Source: Planctomycetaceae bacterium
Lineage (GTDB): Bacteria > Planctomycetota > Planctomycetia > Planctomycetales > Planctomycetaceae
Direction: 5' to 3'
NCBI GenBank assembly: GCA_020426325.1
Contig: JAGQQG010000001.1
Coordinates: 1 to 64,000, forward strand
Length of the DNA: 64,000 nt
The position numbers and the translations under genes are program-made. Positions 15,785 through 25,854 of this stretch are shown here, piece by piece; the first letter of the stretch is position 1, and each line of letters begins with the position of its first letter. The notes beneath the pieces are model-generated. The model was not told the DNA's origin and did not search any database. It saw only the letters and a program-made list of their open reading frames with translations.

Positions 15785-18700
15785 ATGACGAACAGACTGT
15801 ATCTATGCTTCTCCCTCACACTTCTCGCGATGGGCCATGTTGGAACGTCCGCTGAGGCCGATGAGCCCTCATTGGCTGATGAACTTCCTCGATTGCCGGC
15901 TGTCGAAGCGGCGGAGGCACTGTCGACTTTCACGCTTCAACATGGGTTCACACTGGAACTGGTCGCTGGCGAACCACTCGTGGCTGATCCCATCGACGCG
16001 TGCTTTGATGAGTGGGGACGCATGTACGTTGCCGAGATGCACGGTTATCCGTACTCCGCAGAGGTCCGGCAGTATCAACCGGAACCGCTGGGGAAAGTCG
16101 ACGCGGGGATCATCCGCCGACTGGAAGACACGGACGGCGACGGCGTCTTCGAGACGAGCGTGGTGTTTGCGGATCGCTTGAGCTGGGTCACGTCCGTCTG
16201 TTGTTATGACGGGGGCGTGTTCGTGCTCGCTCCGTCGAAGCTGTTATACCTGAAAGACACTGACGGAAACGGCAGGGCCGACATCCGGCGAATCATCTTC
16301 ACCGGCTTCAGTCGTGACAACGTGCAGGGACTGGCCAATAACCTCAAGTGGGGGCCGGACAATCGGATCTACGTGGCCAGCGGCACCAACGATGGCGACC
16401 TGATGAGAGATGGTGAGGTGCTCGGCAGCCTGCGCGGCGCTGACTTCTGTTTTGACCCGAAGACATTCGAAGTGGAGTTTCTCACCGGCGGCCGACAGTT
16501 CGGTCACAGCATGGATGACTGGGGCAACCGATTTGTGTGCGGAAACAGCAACCATATTCAACACGTGGTCTACGAGCGGCGAGACCTCGAGGGAAATCCG
16601 GGGGTGTCGGTACCGGAAGTCATTCGGACGATCGCTGCTGAGGGAGCAGCGGCTCCCGTCTTTCGTACAAGTCCTGCGGAGCCTTGGCGAATTGTGCGGA
16701 CACGACGTCGGGCTGCGGACCCGGAGTACAGCAAGCGGCTGCCGCATACGGAACTCGTCCCAACCGGATTCTTCACCTCAGCGACCGGAGTGACGATCTA
16801 CCGGGGAGATGCCTATCCGAAAGAGTATTGGGGGAACGCGTTCATTGGCGACGTCGGCGGCAATCTTGTGCATCGCAAATCGCTCACGCCGGATGGAGCG
16901 ACGTTCATTGCCAAGCGGACCGAGGAAGGAGTCGAATTCCTGACATCGACGGACACATGGTTCCGTCCGGCGAACTTCGTCAACGCCCCGGACGGCTGTC
17001 TCTACATTCTCGACATGTACCGCGAGACGATTGAACATCCCCGTTCTATTCCGGACGACATCAAAGCACATGTGGACCTGGAGAGTGGAGATGATCGCGG
17101 TCGCATCTGGCGCCTTACGCCATCGGGTTTTACATTCACGGCACCCCCCAGGTTGGGTGATCTCTCCTCGGCGGAACTTGTCTTGCATCTGGCGTCCACG
17201 AATGCGTGGCGGCGCGAGACTGCACAGCGGCTTTTGTGGGAACGGCAGAATCGCTCGGTGATCGACGATGTTCGCGAACTGGCGAAGACGTCGAAGTTGG
17301 CCGTGGGCCGACGTCATGCACTGGACGTGTTGGAAGGTCTCGGCGCGATGGAGACGGCAGACGTCGTTCGGGCGCTGTCCGACGATGATCCTCGAATGCA
17401 GGTGTACGCTTTGAAACTCCTGTCTCGTCAGCTTAATACGCCACGGGGCGATCGAAATCTGAAGAACGAACAGCTGACTGCACAGTTGGAGAAACTGGCC
17501 GAGGACCCAGATCCTCAGGTTGCCTTCGCTCTGGCCATGACGCTCAAGCGGCTTGATGGGGAGTTGCGGGACAAGTTGTGGCAGCAACTGGCATCAAAGG
17601 TCACGATTACACATGACCTGCGGGCGGCACTGCTGATGGGGGCAACTGGTGATCGCGTCGACCTGATTCGTGGGTTGGCAGCGGTCTCCAAAGATCATGC
17701 ATCACCGCTCATGCTCGACCTGGCCGAGACGGTGGGACTGTCCAACGATCCGAAAGAAGCATCTCAGGTGCTCGCGGTTGTGGCCGACCAATCCTGTCCG
17801 GATGCGATTCGTCCGGCACTCCTGACTGCACTGGGACGCGGCCTAAGTCGTCGCGGCGGCTCAGTGGGGGCAGTGCTCGAGACTGACGGCGTTGACAAGA
17901 CCGTTCGACAGCAGGTCGAGGAACTTTTTTCACAGGCCCGGAACGTCGCTGCTGACGTGAAACGATCGGATGCCGAGCGTGAGCAGGCGATCGGGTTGCT
18001 GGCGCTGACCGATTTCAGCAGTGCCGGCCCGACACTTCGGGAGTTGTTGACTCCACAGACATCGCAACGACTGCAACTGGCTGCCATCGCAGCCCTCCAT
18101 CAGCAGACGGGAACTGAGCCGGGAGCCCTGTTGATTGAGAACTGGGAATCGTTCAGTCCGCAATGTCGCAAGGCAGCCGTCGATGCCATGTTGTCGCATC
18201 AGGCTCGCACGAAGGAGTTGCTGCTGGCGATGGCAGACGGCAAGGTCGGGCCGGGCGACCTTGAGCCCGCTGATCGACAACTTCTGCTCAATCATCCGGA
18301 CGATGGCATTCGCGAGGAGGCAACCAGGGTGTTGGGACAGCCGGCATCCGATGATCGCGAAGAGGTTATTGCTCAGTACGAATCGGCCCTCGATGAGGCG
18401 TATGACGCAGATCAGGGACGGGCCGTCTTTAAAAAGTTGTGTTCCAATTGTCATCGGCTGGGAACGGAGGGGCACGCAGTCGGTCCGGATCTGGTGTCGG
18501 TCAAAAACAAGTCAGCCCGCGACCTTCTGATCGCCATTCTCGATCCCAACCGCGAACGACAACCGAACTATGCGAGTTACACCATCGTCACGGTCGATGG
18601 CCACGTGGTGACGGGCATCATCAGTGCGGAGTCAGCGGAGAGCGTCACGCTTCGCCGAGCAGAAGGCAAGGAAGAGACCATCCTCCGCGAGGACATCGAG

Positions 18701-18802
18701 TTGCTGAAGTCCAACGGCGTTTCCCTGATGCCCGCCAATCTGGAGAAGGAACTGAAACCGGAACAGGTCGCAGCGATGATCGCGCTGATTCGTGGCGAGT
18801 GA
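15785..18802 (+). CDS. PVC-type exported dehydrogenase-like protein with HEAT repeats and C-terminal haem site
   Basis: This is a large family characteristic of planctomycetes and verrucomicrobia. The 1005-residue product has a signal peptide ending near GTSAEADE and a propeller of the sugar-dehydrogenase type over about residues 35-450 (words such as DEWGRMYVAEMHGYPY and GPDNRIYVASGTNDGD). HEAT-like helical repeats run over about 465-860. A C-terminal cytochrome c domain carries CSNCH, followed by the family's NRERQPNYASY and TGIISAESAES. These proteins are thought to oxidise carbohydrate-derived substrates outside the inner membrane, but substrates are unproven. It is preceded by pyrK with no evident coupling. 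Confidence 0.9.
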   Translation: MTNRLYLCFSLTLLAMGHVGTSAEADEPSLADELPRLPAVEAAEALSTFTLQHGFTLELVAGEPLVADPIDACFDEWGRMYVAEMHGYPYSAEVRQYQPEPLGKVDAGIIRRLEDTDGDGVFETSVVFADRLSWVTSVCCYDGGVFVLAPSKLLYLKDTDGNGRADIRRIIFTGFSRDNVQGLANNLKWGPDNRIYVASGTNDGDLMRDGEVLGSLRGADFCFDPKTFEVEFLTGGRQFGHSMDDWGNRFVCGNSNHIQHVVYERRDLEGNPGVSVPEVIRTIAAEGAAAPVFRTSPAEPWRIVRTRRRAADPEYSKRLPHTELVPTGFFTSATGVTIYRGDAYPKEYWGNAFIGDVGGNLVHRKSLTPDGATFIAKRTEEGVEFLTSTDTWFRPANFVNAPDGCLYILDMYRETIEHPRSIPDDIKAHVDLESGDDRGRIWRLTPSGFTFTAPPRLGDLSSAELVLHLASTNAWRRETAQRLLWERQNRSVIDDVRELAKTSKLAVGRRHALDVLEGLGAMETADVVRALSDDDPRMQVYALKLLSRQLNTPRGDRNLKNEQLTAQLEKLAEDPDPQVAFALAMTLKRLDGELRDKLWQQLASKVTITHDLRAALLMGATGDRVDLIRGLAAVSKDHASPLMLDLAETVGLSNDPKEASQVLAVVADQSCPDAIRPALLTALGRGLSRRGGSVGAVLETDGVDKTVRQQVEELFSQARNVAADVKRSDAEREQAIGLLALTDFSSAGPTLRELLTPQTSQRLQLAAIAALHQQTGTEPGALLIENWESFSPQCRKAAVDAMLSHQARTKELLLAMADGKVGPGDLEPADRQLLLNHPDDGIREEATRVLGQPASDDREEVIAQYESALDEAYDADQGRAVFKKLCSNCHRLGTEGHAVGPDLVSVKNKSARDLLIAILDPNRERQPNYASYTIVTVDGHVVTGIISAESAESVTLRRAEGKEETILREDIELLKSNGVSLMPANLEKELKPEQVAAMIALIRGE

Positions 18803-18898
18803 TGAGTTGTGTCCTGTCGAGCGCGGCTACTGTAGTTGCCATGGCCTTCTTGATGGTATGACTCGTACAGCTTCATTAATCAATTGTAGTTTCCTCTC

Positions 18899-20239
18899 AT
18901 GCACCATTCTGCCGTACTATTGTCGATCCCAGGCTTGCGATCTCAGGATCTTGTTTCGATGCCCCGGTTGTCGAGACTGACCACTGGCGAGGGGGCCAGC
19001 GTGCCACTCACGAACACGTTCCCCTGTGTGACATGGCCTGTGCAAGCGAGTCTGCTGACAGGGGTGGGGCCGGAACAGCACGGCGTCGTTGCGAACGGCC
19101 TCTATAACCGGCAATCGGGCGATGTCGAGATGTGGACTGCGTGGAACAAGTGTGTGCAGTCGCCGCAGATCTGGGACAGATTACACCAACATGACGTATC
19201 GTTGACCTCGGCTGCCTGGTTTCCATTGCTGAGCAAGGGGTGTGCGGCCGACTACGTGTGCATCCCGGCTCCTCATCACAACGACGACGGCACCGAGTCG
19301 CTGTGGTGTCATACGAAGCCGGAGAACCTCTATCCTGAGTTGATGGACTCGTTGGGTCACTTCCCGCTGATGCACTTCTGGGGTCCCCTGGCGAACATCA
19401 AGTCGACCGACTGGATTGTCGACTCAGCCGTTCAGATGGCGAAGAAGTTTCAGCCTCGCTTCAGTGCCATCTATCTGCAGCACCTCGACTATGCTGCTCA
19501 GAAGTTCGGTCCAGACAGCGATCAGGCACAGACCGCGCTGGGCGAACTCGACGCAGCCATTGGCCGATTGATTGATGGATACACCGATGCGGGACTGGAT
19601 GATGTCCTCTGGCTGGCGGCTAGCGAATACGTCATCACTGAGGTGAATGACGTTTGCTATCCCAATCGCCTCCTGCGCGAGGCGGGCTTTGTCTCGCTTC
19701 GTGAGGACGACAATGCCGGTGAAGTGCTCGTGCCGCGCGAGTCGGACGCATGGGCACTGGTCGATCATCAGTTTGCACATGTCTATGTGAGTGAGACGTC
19801 GAACATCCCTCGTGTGGCTGAGTTGTTCCGAAGTCATGAACTGGTTGATCGCGTGCTGGTCGGTGACGAACGAAAAGAGGTGGGGCTGAACCATCCGCGT
19901 TCGGGTGAGATCGTGCTCATCGCCAAGCCTGATACGTGGTTTGCCTACTACTGGTGGCTGGATGACGATCGGGCACCGGCTTTCGCCCGCACGGTCGACA
20001 TTCACAACAAACCGGGATACGACCCGGTCGAGATGTTTATCAACATGCCCAGTCGCGAGACGCCGCTTGATGCGACGCTCGTTCGAGGGTCACATGGCTA
20101 TCCGGCGACAGACTCTTCACGGCAGGGAGTTCTGATTACATCCGACGGAGCCGCATTCGAATCCATCACGAATGATGGCATGCGGGACACGGATGTCGCC
20201 CGGATTGTGTGCGGCAATTTTGGAGTGTGGAGCGAGTAA
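18899..20239 (+). CDS. Nucleotide pyrophosphatase/phosphodiesterase family protein (alkaline phosphatase superfamily)
   Basis: The 446-residue product has the nucleophile region [16 protein letters not shown], where the Thr is the expected phosphorylated residue. It also has the metal-site words [25 protein letters not shown] and VRGSHGYP. The first metal ligand, usually Asp in an N-terminal DG motif, is absent: the corresponding text is [10 protein letters not shown]. From memory, related bacterial subfamily members also lack it. It lacks a signal peptide and so should be cytoplasmic. It lies just upstream of, and in line with, an iron-alcohol dehydrogenase, with 171 bases between them. The substrate is unknown. 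Confidence 0.8.
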   Translation: MHHSAVLLSIPGLRSQDLVSMPRLSRLTTGEGASVPLTNTFPCVTWPVQASLLTGVGPEQHGVVANGLYNRQSGDVEMWTAWNKCVQSPQIWDRLHQHDVSLTSAAWFPLLSKGCAADYVCIPAPHHNDDGTESLWCHTKPENLYPELMDSLGHFPLMHFWGPLANIKSTDWIVDSAVQMAKKFQPRFSAIYLQHLDYAAQKFGPDSDQAQTALGELDAAIGRLIDGYTDAGLDDVLWLAASEYVITEVNDVCYPNRLLREAGFVSLREDDNAGEVLVPRESDAWALVDHQFAHVYVSETSNIPRVAELFRSHELVDRVLVGDERKEVGLNHPRSGEIVLIAKPDTWFAYYWWLDDDRAPAFARTVDIHNKPGYDPVEMFINMPSRETPLDATLVRGSHGYPATDSSRQGVLITSDGAAFESITNDGMRDTDVARIVCGNFGVWSE

Positions 20240-20410
20240 GCCATTACCGCTGAAGAGGTTCTGCTTACGTGTCGACAACCAATGTGCTTAGCAAATTGTC
20301 ATTTTCATTGACGCCCCATAGAATCAGTGGAGGTTTCAACTCCCGCCTTGGCACTCCCTGAGCCAGATTTCGACTCCTTCAGATCAGAGTAATATCGTTC
20401 AAGGATCCCC

Positions 20411-21595
20411 GTGCTTGCAGACCCGCAGTTGTCTGAATCACTCGTCGGCTTCGACTACGTGCCTCGTACGCGTGTCGTGTTTGGTGAGGGAGTTGTCGAC
20501 CAGTTGGGGAAGCTGGCTGCTGAGTTGGGAGGCACCCGTGTCCTGCTGGTGACCGACAAAGGGCTGGCAAAGGCCGGACACGAGAAGCATGGGCAGAACG
20601 CTCTCGAATCGGCCGGCCTGAAGGTCACCGTCTTCGACGATGTCCATTCAAACCCGTCGACGATCGACGTCGATCATTGCGTTCGTATTGCTCGTGATGC
20701 GAAGGTCGATCTCATTGTGGGTCTCGGCGGTGGCAGCAGCATGGACTGTGCGAAAGGCTGCAATTTCCTGCTGACCAATGGTGGTCGGATGGAGGACTAC
20801 TGGGGTGTCGGCAAGGCATCGAAGCCCATGCTGCCCATGATCGCGGTCCCGACGACTGCAGGCACGGGAAGCGAGGCACAGTCCTTCGCGTTGATCTCGC
20901 AGGCTGAGTCGCATGTGAAGATGGCGTGCGGCGACCCCAAAGCGGCTGTCGCCATTGCGGTGCTCGATCCGGTCCTGACATTGACTCAGCCTTTCGCAGT
21001 GACAGCCGTCACCGGAATTGATGCGATCAGCCATGCTTTGGAAACATTCGTGACACGCAAGCGAAGCCCCGTGTCACAAGTTTTCAGTCGCGAAGCGTGG
21101 CAGGCGTTGTGTCGGAATTATCCGATCGTGTGCCATGAGCCGGGAAATCTTCAGGCGCGAGCGGCCATGCAACTGGGGGCGTTCTGGGCCGGATCGGCGA
21201 TCGAAAACTCCATGCTTGGTGCAACACACTCGCTGGCGAATCCCCTCACGGCTCATTTTGACATGACACATGGAGTCGCCATCGGGGTCATGCTCCCGCA
21301 CGTGATTCGTTTCAACGGAGTCGAAGTCGCTCAGCACTATGGAGAACTGGCAGCTGCAGTCGGCCTCTGTGCGGTCGATGATCCCGAGGCTCCAGAATAT
21401 TTGGCCGCACACGTCCGCGAACTGACGGTCCAGGCTGATCTGCCGACGTCGCTGTCCGAATGTGGCGTCGATCCGGGACTCTTCCCCATGCTGGCCTACG
21501 AAGCCGCCCAGCAATGGACAGCCCAGTTCAACCCACGTGACGTCGATGTCGAATGTCTGGAAGAGCTGTACCAAGCTGCGTGGAGCGATGAATGA
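20411..21595 (+). CDS. Iron-containing alcohol dehydrogenase
   Basis: The 394-residue product shows the group III alcohol dehydrogenase fold. An N-terminal Rossmann part includes RVLLVTDKGLAKAG and the NAD-binding GLGGGSSMDCAKG. PTTAGTGSEA follows, and then the iron-binding residues in TGIDAISHALE and HSLANPLTAHFDMTHG. It starts at a GTG after GATCCCC; no stronger start is seen. It probably oxidises or reduces a small alcohol or aldehyde; the substrate cannot be told. Its TGA overlaps the ATG of the next gene, linking it to the PQQ-type propeller protein. Confidence 0.92.
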   Translation: MLADPQLSESLVGFDYVPRTRVVFGEGVVDQLGKLAAELGGTRVLLVTDKGLAKAGHEKHGQNALESAGLKVTVFDDVHSNPSTIDVDHCVRIARDAKVDLIVGLGGGSSMDCAKGCNFLLTNGGRMEDYWGVGKASKPMLPMIAVPTTAGTGSEAQSFALISQAESHVKMACGDPKAAVAIAVLDPVLTLTQPFAVTAVTGIDAISHALETFVTRKRSPVSQVFSREAWQALCRNYPIVCHEPGNLQARAAMQLGAFWAGSAIENSMLGATHSLANPLTAHFDMTHGVAIGVMLPHVIRFNGVEVAQHYGELAAAVGLCAVDDPEAPEYLAAHVRELTVQADLPTSLSECGVDPGLFPMLAYEAAQQWTAQFNPRDVDVECLEELYQAAWSDE

Positions 21596-22935
21596 TGTTG
21601 GCAATCGAACGGCTTTCGTGGCACTTGAGAAGTGTTCTGTTGCTCGTCCTGTTTGCGACGACCACGTTGGGTTGCAGTGGTCAATTGGGTGTCGAGCCAG
21701 ATCAGGAGATTATTCAGACACCAGTCCCATCCGACAGGATGGAAACCGATACTCAGACAGCTGATCCGGCTGAGTCGATTGCCGAGGTCACTGTGAAAGC
21801 GAGCGATGAGGCTCCGTCGGTCGAAGCTGTCGATGAGGGGAACGCCTCGGGTGATTCGGAAGGCTGGACATCATTTCGCAATGGACCGCAGCAGTTGGGG
21901 ATCGCACATACGACGCTGCCGGACGAGTTGGAGTTGTTGTGGGAATACGACGCTCCGGACGGTGTGACCGCATCACCGGCCATCTCACAGGGCCGGGTCT
22001 ATGCGGGCATCGTGGGCGGAAACGTCTTCTGTCTCGACCTGAAAACGGGTGAGCTGATCTGGTCGTATCGCTCCATCGAGTCAGCCGATCCCGACGAGTT
22101 TGCTCCGGGGTTTCAGGCACCGGTGACCATCACCGATGAACTGGTCCTGTGTGGCGACGAAGATGGCGTGATGCACGCGATCGATCGCGAGACGGGGGAT
22201 AAACGATGGGTGTTTCCCACCGGTGGAGAGGTGGTGGGCGGCATGACCATCGTGGGGGAACATGGGATCTTTGGATCTCATGGTGGGAAGCTGTATAGAC
22301 TCAATCTGTCCGATGGTTCCGTGGTCTGGGAGTTTGAAACACGCGGACCGGTCAATGCGTCGCCGACGGTCGGCGAAAACTTCACCTTCGTCACCGGTTG
22401 CGATCAACCGATCATGCGCGTCGTGGATATCGGGTCCGGAGAACAGCACAGCGAGGTCCCGCTCGACGGACTGCTGATCGCCACACCAGCGCTCGTGGGT
22501 GATGTGCTTTACTTCGGCACTGATTCCGGGACTGTGTATGCGATTGACTGGAAGGCCAAGCAAACGGTGTGGTCGTACACCGACCCGAACAGACAGTTTG
22601 AGATTCGTTCGTCTCCGGCAGTCATCGATGATCTGGTGATCATCGGCAGTCGCGACAAACACGTGCACGCCATCAATCGACTCTCCGGTGAGGAGGTCTG
22701 GAGTTTCGCAACACGGGCTGGGATCGACTGTTCCCCCGTCGTCTGCGGCGACCGCGTGTACTTCGGTTCGCGCGATAAGAACGTCTACGGGCTCACAATT
22801 GCTGACGGTCAGGAAGTCTGGAAGCAGAACGTCCGCCAGTCGATCACCGCCTCCCCCGCTGTCGGCGAAGGCCATCTCGTCATCGGCACCGATGAATCAG
22901 ACGGTCGCATCTTGTGTTTCGGTGCGTCTGAGTAG
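21592..22935 (+). CDS. PQQ-like beta-propeller protein, probably envelope-located
   Basis: The 447-residue product starts with a hydrophobic signal sequence ending LLVLFATTTLGCSGQ, with a weak lipobox at the Cys. An acidic linker of about 70 residues follows, then about seven propeller blades with words such as GRVYAGIVGGNVFCLDLKTG, VIIGSRDKHVHAIN and DRVYFGSRDKNVYGL. These are PQQ/BamB-like repeats; they lack any clear sign of actual PQQ chemistry. The start overlaps the stop of the alcohol dehydrogenase by four bases (ATGA), which hints that the two work in one pathway. A scaffold role as in BamB is also possible. Confidence 0.85.
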   Translation: MMLAIERLSWHLRSVLLLVLFATTTLGCSGQLGVEPDQEIIQTPVPSDRMETDTQTADPAESIAEVTVKASDEAPSVEAVDEGNASGDSEGWTSFRNGPQQLGIAHTTLPDELELLWEYDAPDGVTASPAISQGRVYAGIVGGNVFCLDLKTGELIWSYRSIESADPDEFAPGFQAPVTITDELVLCGDEDGVMHAIDRETGDKRWVFPTGGEVVGGMTIVGEHGIFGSHGGKLYRLNLSDGSVVWEFETRGPVNASPTVGENFTFVTGCDQPIMRVVDIGSGEQHSEVPLDGLLIATPALVGDVLYFGTDSGTVYAIDWKAKQTVWSYTDPNRQFEIRSSPAVIDDLVIIGSRDKHVHAINRLSGEEVWSFATRAGIDCSPVVCGDRVYFGSRDKNVYGLTIADGQEVWKQNVRQSITASPAVGEGHLVIGTDESDGRILCFGASE

Positions 22936-22968
22936 CCATCGCACAGCATGTGACGACGGCTTTGTTAC

Positions 22969-24510
22969 CTATGCCTGCCAGTAGGTCCGATCGAGCGTGC
23001 GGTAGTTGATTGCTTCGGTGAGGTGCTCAGACGCGATCTCATCGCAACCGGCGAGGTCGGCGATCGTCCGGCTGACGCGCAGGATCTTGTCGTGGGCACG
23101 GGCGGAGAGACCCATGCCTTCCATCGCAGCCTTGAGCAGCGACTCGGCGTCGGGGTCGAGTTTGCAGTGGGTGCGGATCTGTTTGGGTGTCATCTTTCCG
23201 TTTGCGGACGAGGCCGGGTCATCCCGGAAGCGGCGTGTCTGTCGTTCACGGGCTTCGATGACCTTCTCCCGCATAGCCTGACTGTTGGTCCCGGATGTCT
23301 TGTCCGACAATTCGCGAAACGGAACCGGGGGCACCTCAATGTGGATATCGATGCGATCGAGGAGCGGTCCGCTGATTCGACTGAGGTAACGCTCGATCTG
23401 CATGGGATTGCAGTTACACTGCCTCTTCGGGTCACCTCGAAACCCACAAGGACAAGGATTCATCGCTGCGACCAGCATCAACCGGGCCGGAAATGTGACG
23501 CTCCCCATGGCCCGCGAGATGGTGACGCAATTCTCCTCCAGTGGTTGCCTGAGGACTTCGAGCGTCCGGCGATTGAACTCCGGTAACTCATCAAGAAACA
23601 AAAGGCCATTGTGGGCGAGTGAAATCTCTCCCGGCGTTGGCGTGCTTCCGCCGCCGACAAGTCCCGCCTCGCTGATCGTGTGGTGCGGTGATCGAAACGG
23701 GCGCTGAAGCACGAGTGACTGCTGGGCGGGCAGGCGTCCGACCGCACTGTAGATACGGGTCGTCTCCAGGCTCTCCTCAGGGGTGAGCGAGGGCATGATA
23801 CTGCCCAGACGCTGGGCGAGGAGGGTCTTGCCAGTCCCCGGGCTGCCGATCATCAGCAGGTGGTGAGCCCCAGCGGCAGCCACGGTGACCGCTCGTTTCG
23901 CGGACTCCTGACCTTTGACGTCGGAGTAGTCGACGGTGTAGCTGCCATATTCGTCGAAAGCCTCGTCCCAGCTGAAGCCGGACGGCTCGATGCTAAGCTG
24001 GCCGGTGAGAAAGCCAACCGCTTCTGCGAGTGACCCGACCGGGATGATGTCGATTCCTTCGACGACAGACGCTTCCCGCACATTGGCGACCGGTACGAGC
24101 AGACCTGCTCGACGATCGGCCTTCGCTTGCAGGGCCATCGAGAGGGCTCCCTTGACCGGACGCACGTTCCCGTCCAGGGCCAATTCACCCACACACGCGT
24201 AACGACGAAACTGATCGGACTGCAACTGCCCGCTGGCAGTGAGCAACCCAAGCGCAATGGGCAGGTCGAACGATGGTCCCTCTTTGGGAAAGTCTGCTGG
24301 CGACAGGTTGATCACGATCCGATCCACGGGACGTGAGTATCCGCTGTTCACCAGGGCACGCTCGATGCGATGCGTGCTCTCCTTCACCGCAGCTTCCGCC
24401 AGGCCGACCAGCACCGTCTTGGGCATGGCCCCCGGCGAGATGTCAACCTCCACCTCCACCGACCGGGCTTCAATGCCATACAGCGAATAGGTGGCAAGCT
24501 GTGCAAGCAT
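22969..24510 (-). CDS. comM: YifB/ComM family Mg-chelatase-like AAA+ ATPase
   Basis: The 513-residue product has the N-terminal ChlI-like domain (TYSLYGIEARSVEVEVDI, GLPxxx-type helices), the Walker A motif GSPGTGKT at 222-229, and a Walker B region in LLFLDELPEF. The zinc-like CPCGFRGDPKRQCNC and the C-terminal helical domain with SARAHDKILRVSRTIADL follow. ComM is a hexameric helicase that extends branch migration during natural transformation. Length and all motifs are normal. It converges on the propeller gene, with 33 bases between stops. Confidence 0.93.
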   Translation of the reverse strand: MLAQLATYSLYGIEARSVEVEVDISPGAMPKTVLVGLAEAAVKESTHRIERALVNSGYSRPVDRIVINLSPADFPKEGPSFDLPIALGLLTASGQLQSDQFRRYACVGELALDGNVRPVKGALSMALQAKADRRAGLLVPVANVREASVVEGIDIIPVGSLAEAVGFLTGQLSIEPSGFSWDEAFDEYGSYTVDYSDVKGQESAKRAVTVAAAGAHHLLMIGSPGTGKTLLAQRLGSIMPSLTPEESLETTRIYSAVGRLPAQQSLVLQRPFRSPHHTISEAGLVGGGSTPTPGEISLAHNGLLFLDELPEFNRRTLEVLRQPLEENCVTISRAMGSVTFPARLMLVAAMNPCPCGFRGDPKRQCNCNPMQIERYLSRISGPLLDRIDIHIEVPPVPFRELSDKTSGTNSQAMREKVIEARERQTRRFRDDPASSANGKMTPKQIRTHCKLDPDAESLLKAAMEGMGLSARAHDKILRVSRTIADLAGCDEIASEHLTEAINYRTLDRTYWQA

Positions 24511-24733
24511 GAGGCTGGGTATGCAAAGTAGTGGTCAACTGTGAGTTTGCTGAGCTAGTGTTCACCTTGAGTATACCCAGCGATTAGAATGAACACACGT
24601 GATGGCTCCGGAGAACCTCTAATGTCGCGAGCCCCTGATCTCGAGAAAGACCTGCTGACCGCCGACGTCTTCTGCGCGAGCAATTAACTTGGATTGCGAA
24701 AGCAGACCTTTTGAAACGGAGCATGCAAATCAG

Positions 24734-25645
24734 TTAAGGCATGGGGTGCTTATCGAAGAACTCCCATATCAGGTCGTTGGCTGAGATATCGAGAGTCGAC
24801 GGACCGAGAAGTTTGATGCGCAGTTGGCGCCCGGGCCATGTATGTCCGCCTCCGATGATTTTGTAGAAGACGACTTCGGAGCCTTCACGACCGTTGCCGT
24901 ACTCGTACTTTTCGACGGTCATGCCGTCGTCCGATCGATCCGGCATGAGTGAGACTTCCGCCTTGGTTGAACATCCGTTGGCAGCGACCCAGGCATTCAG
25001 CGTGTGTTCCAGGGAGTAGAAGTCCGTCTGTGAAAGGCTGCGGCTTCCCGGTCCGCCGTCGATACTGACGAATTCATCCTCCGTCCCATGAAAGTGTAAT
25101 ACCGGGACGGGCCTGCGGGGTGAGCAAGTCTCATCTCCCATCGGCCCTGCGATGGAGGCAATGGCAGCAATTCGGTCTGACATCTCGGAGGCCAACTGAT
25201 AGGCCAGCATGCCCCCGTTGGAGATGCCGGTTGCGTAGATCCGTCGCGGATCGACGTTGGCTCGGATCTCAAGCTCATCGAGCAGAGCCGTGACGAAGGC
25301 GATTTCATCAATGTCTTGTCGCTGTGCATACCCGCAACAGTTCCCCGCATTCCATGTCCGTATGCCAGCAAGACGGCCGCTGCCATCGGGATAGACTGCC
25401 AGGAATCCGGCTTCATCCGACTTCTCGTTCAGACCGGTGTAGCTGACCTGCTGGTGTGCGTTTGAGCCACCACCATGAAAGCAGAGGACAAGCGAGGTGG
25501 GATGGCTTGCGTCGTAACTGGCGGGGACGTGAACGATCGCTGATCGATTGGTCCCGTCGACGATCACTTCAATCGTGTGATCGCCCGGCTGAAGTGTCGA
25601 AGTGTCGGCACACAGGAGCGACATAGTAAGAAGGATGGGCAGCAT
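24734..25645 (-). CDS. Exported esterase of the polyhydroxybutyrate depolymerase (LpqC) family
   Basis: The 303-residue product has a short signal sequence and an alpha/beta-hydrolase fold. The oxyanion region is LVLCFHGGG, the nucleophile Ser142 sits in GISNGG, the acid is Asp190 in HGTED, and the His lies in GGGHTWPG near the C-terminus. Paired cysteines in AGNCCGY are typical of this family. The start at 25645 has GGAG seven bases upstream. Substrates may be polyhydroxybutyrate oligomers or feruloyl/acetyl esters on polysaccharides; the sequence cannot decide. It is divergent from glmS. Confidence 0.85.
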   Translation of the reverse strand: MLPILLTMSLLCADTSTLQPGDHTIEVIVDGTNRSAIVHVPASYDASHPTSLVLCFHGGGSNAHQQVSYTGLNEKSDEAGFLAVYPDGSGRLAGIRTWNAGNCCGYAQRQDIDEIAFVTALLDELEIRANVDPRRIYATGISNGGMLAYQLASEMSDRIAAIASIAGPMGDETCSPRRPVPVLHFHGTEDEFVSIDGGPGSRSLSQTDFYSLEHTLNAWVAANGCSTKAEVSLMPDRSDDGMTVEKYEYGNGREGSEVVFYKIIGGGHTWPGRQLRIKLLGPSTLDISANDLIWEFFDKHPMP

Positions 25646-25854
25646 AGGGAGACTCCGTTCTAGGTGAGATCGTGTTGACCCAAAGTTGACGACTCTGGTA
25701 CTTTCCCGCCCCTTCTTTCACCGTAATGACGGGTGAATTCGGGGAGAACTGGGCAGCGAGGGGAATTGGCATCGCCATTCATCAACTGCATCACTCGACC
25801 TGCGTCTGTGACCCCATCAGAGTGACACATCGCGTGTCCGAGGAGCAAGGCTGA

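Noticed and set aside
24622..24687. A 21-codon frame (MSRAPDLEKDLL...) in the gap before the esterase gene
   Set aside because: No ribosome-binding site, no known small protein, and such frames arise by chance.
25646..25854. A possible glmS ribozyme or promoter (TTGACC near 25675) upstream of glmS
   Set aside because: I could not fold a ribozyme core, and no acceptable -10 element lies at the right distance.
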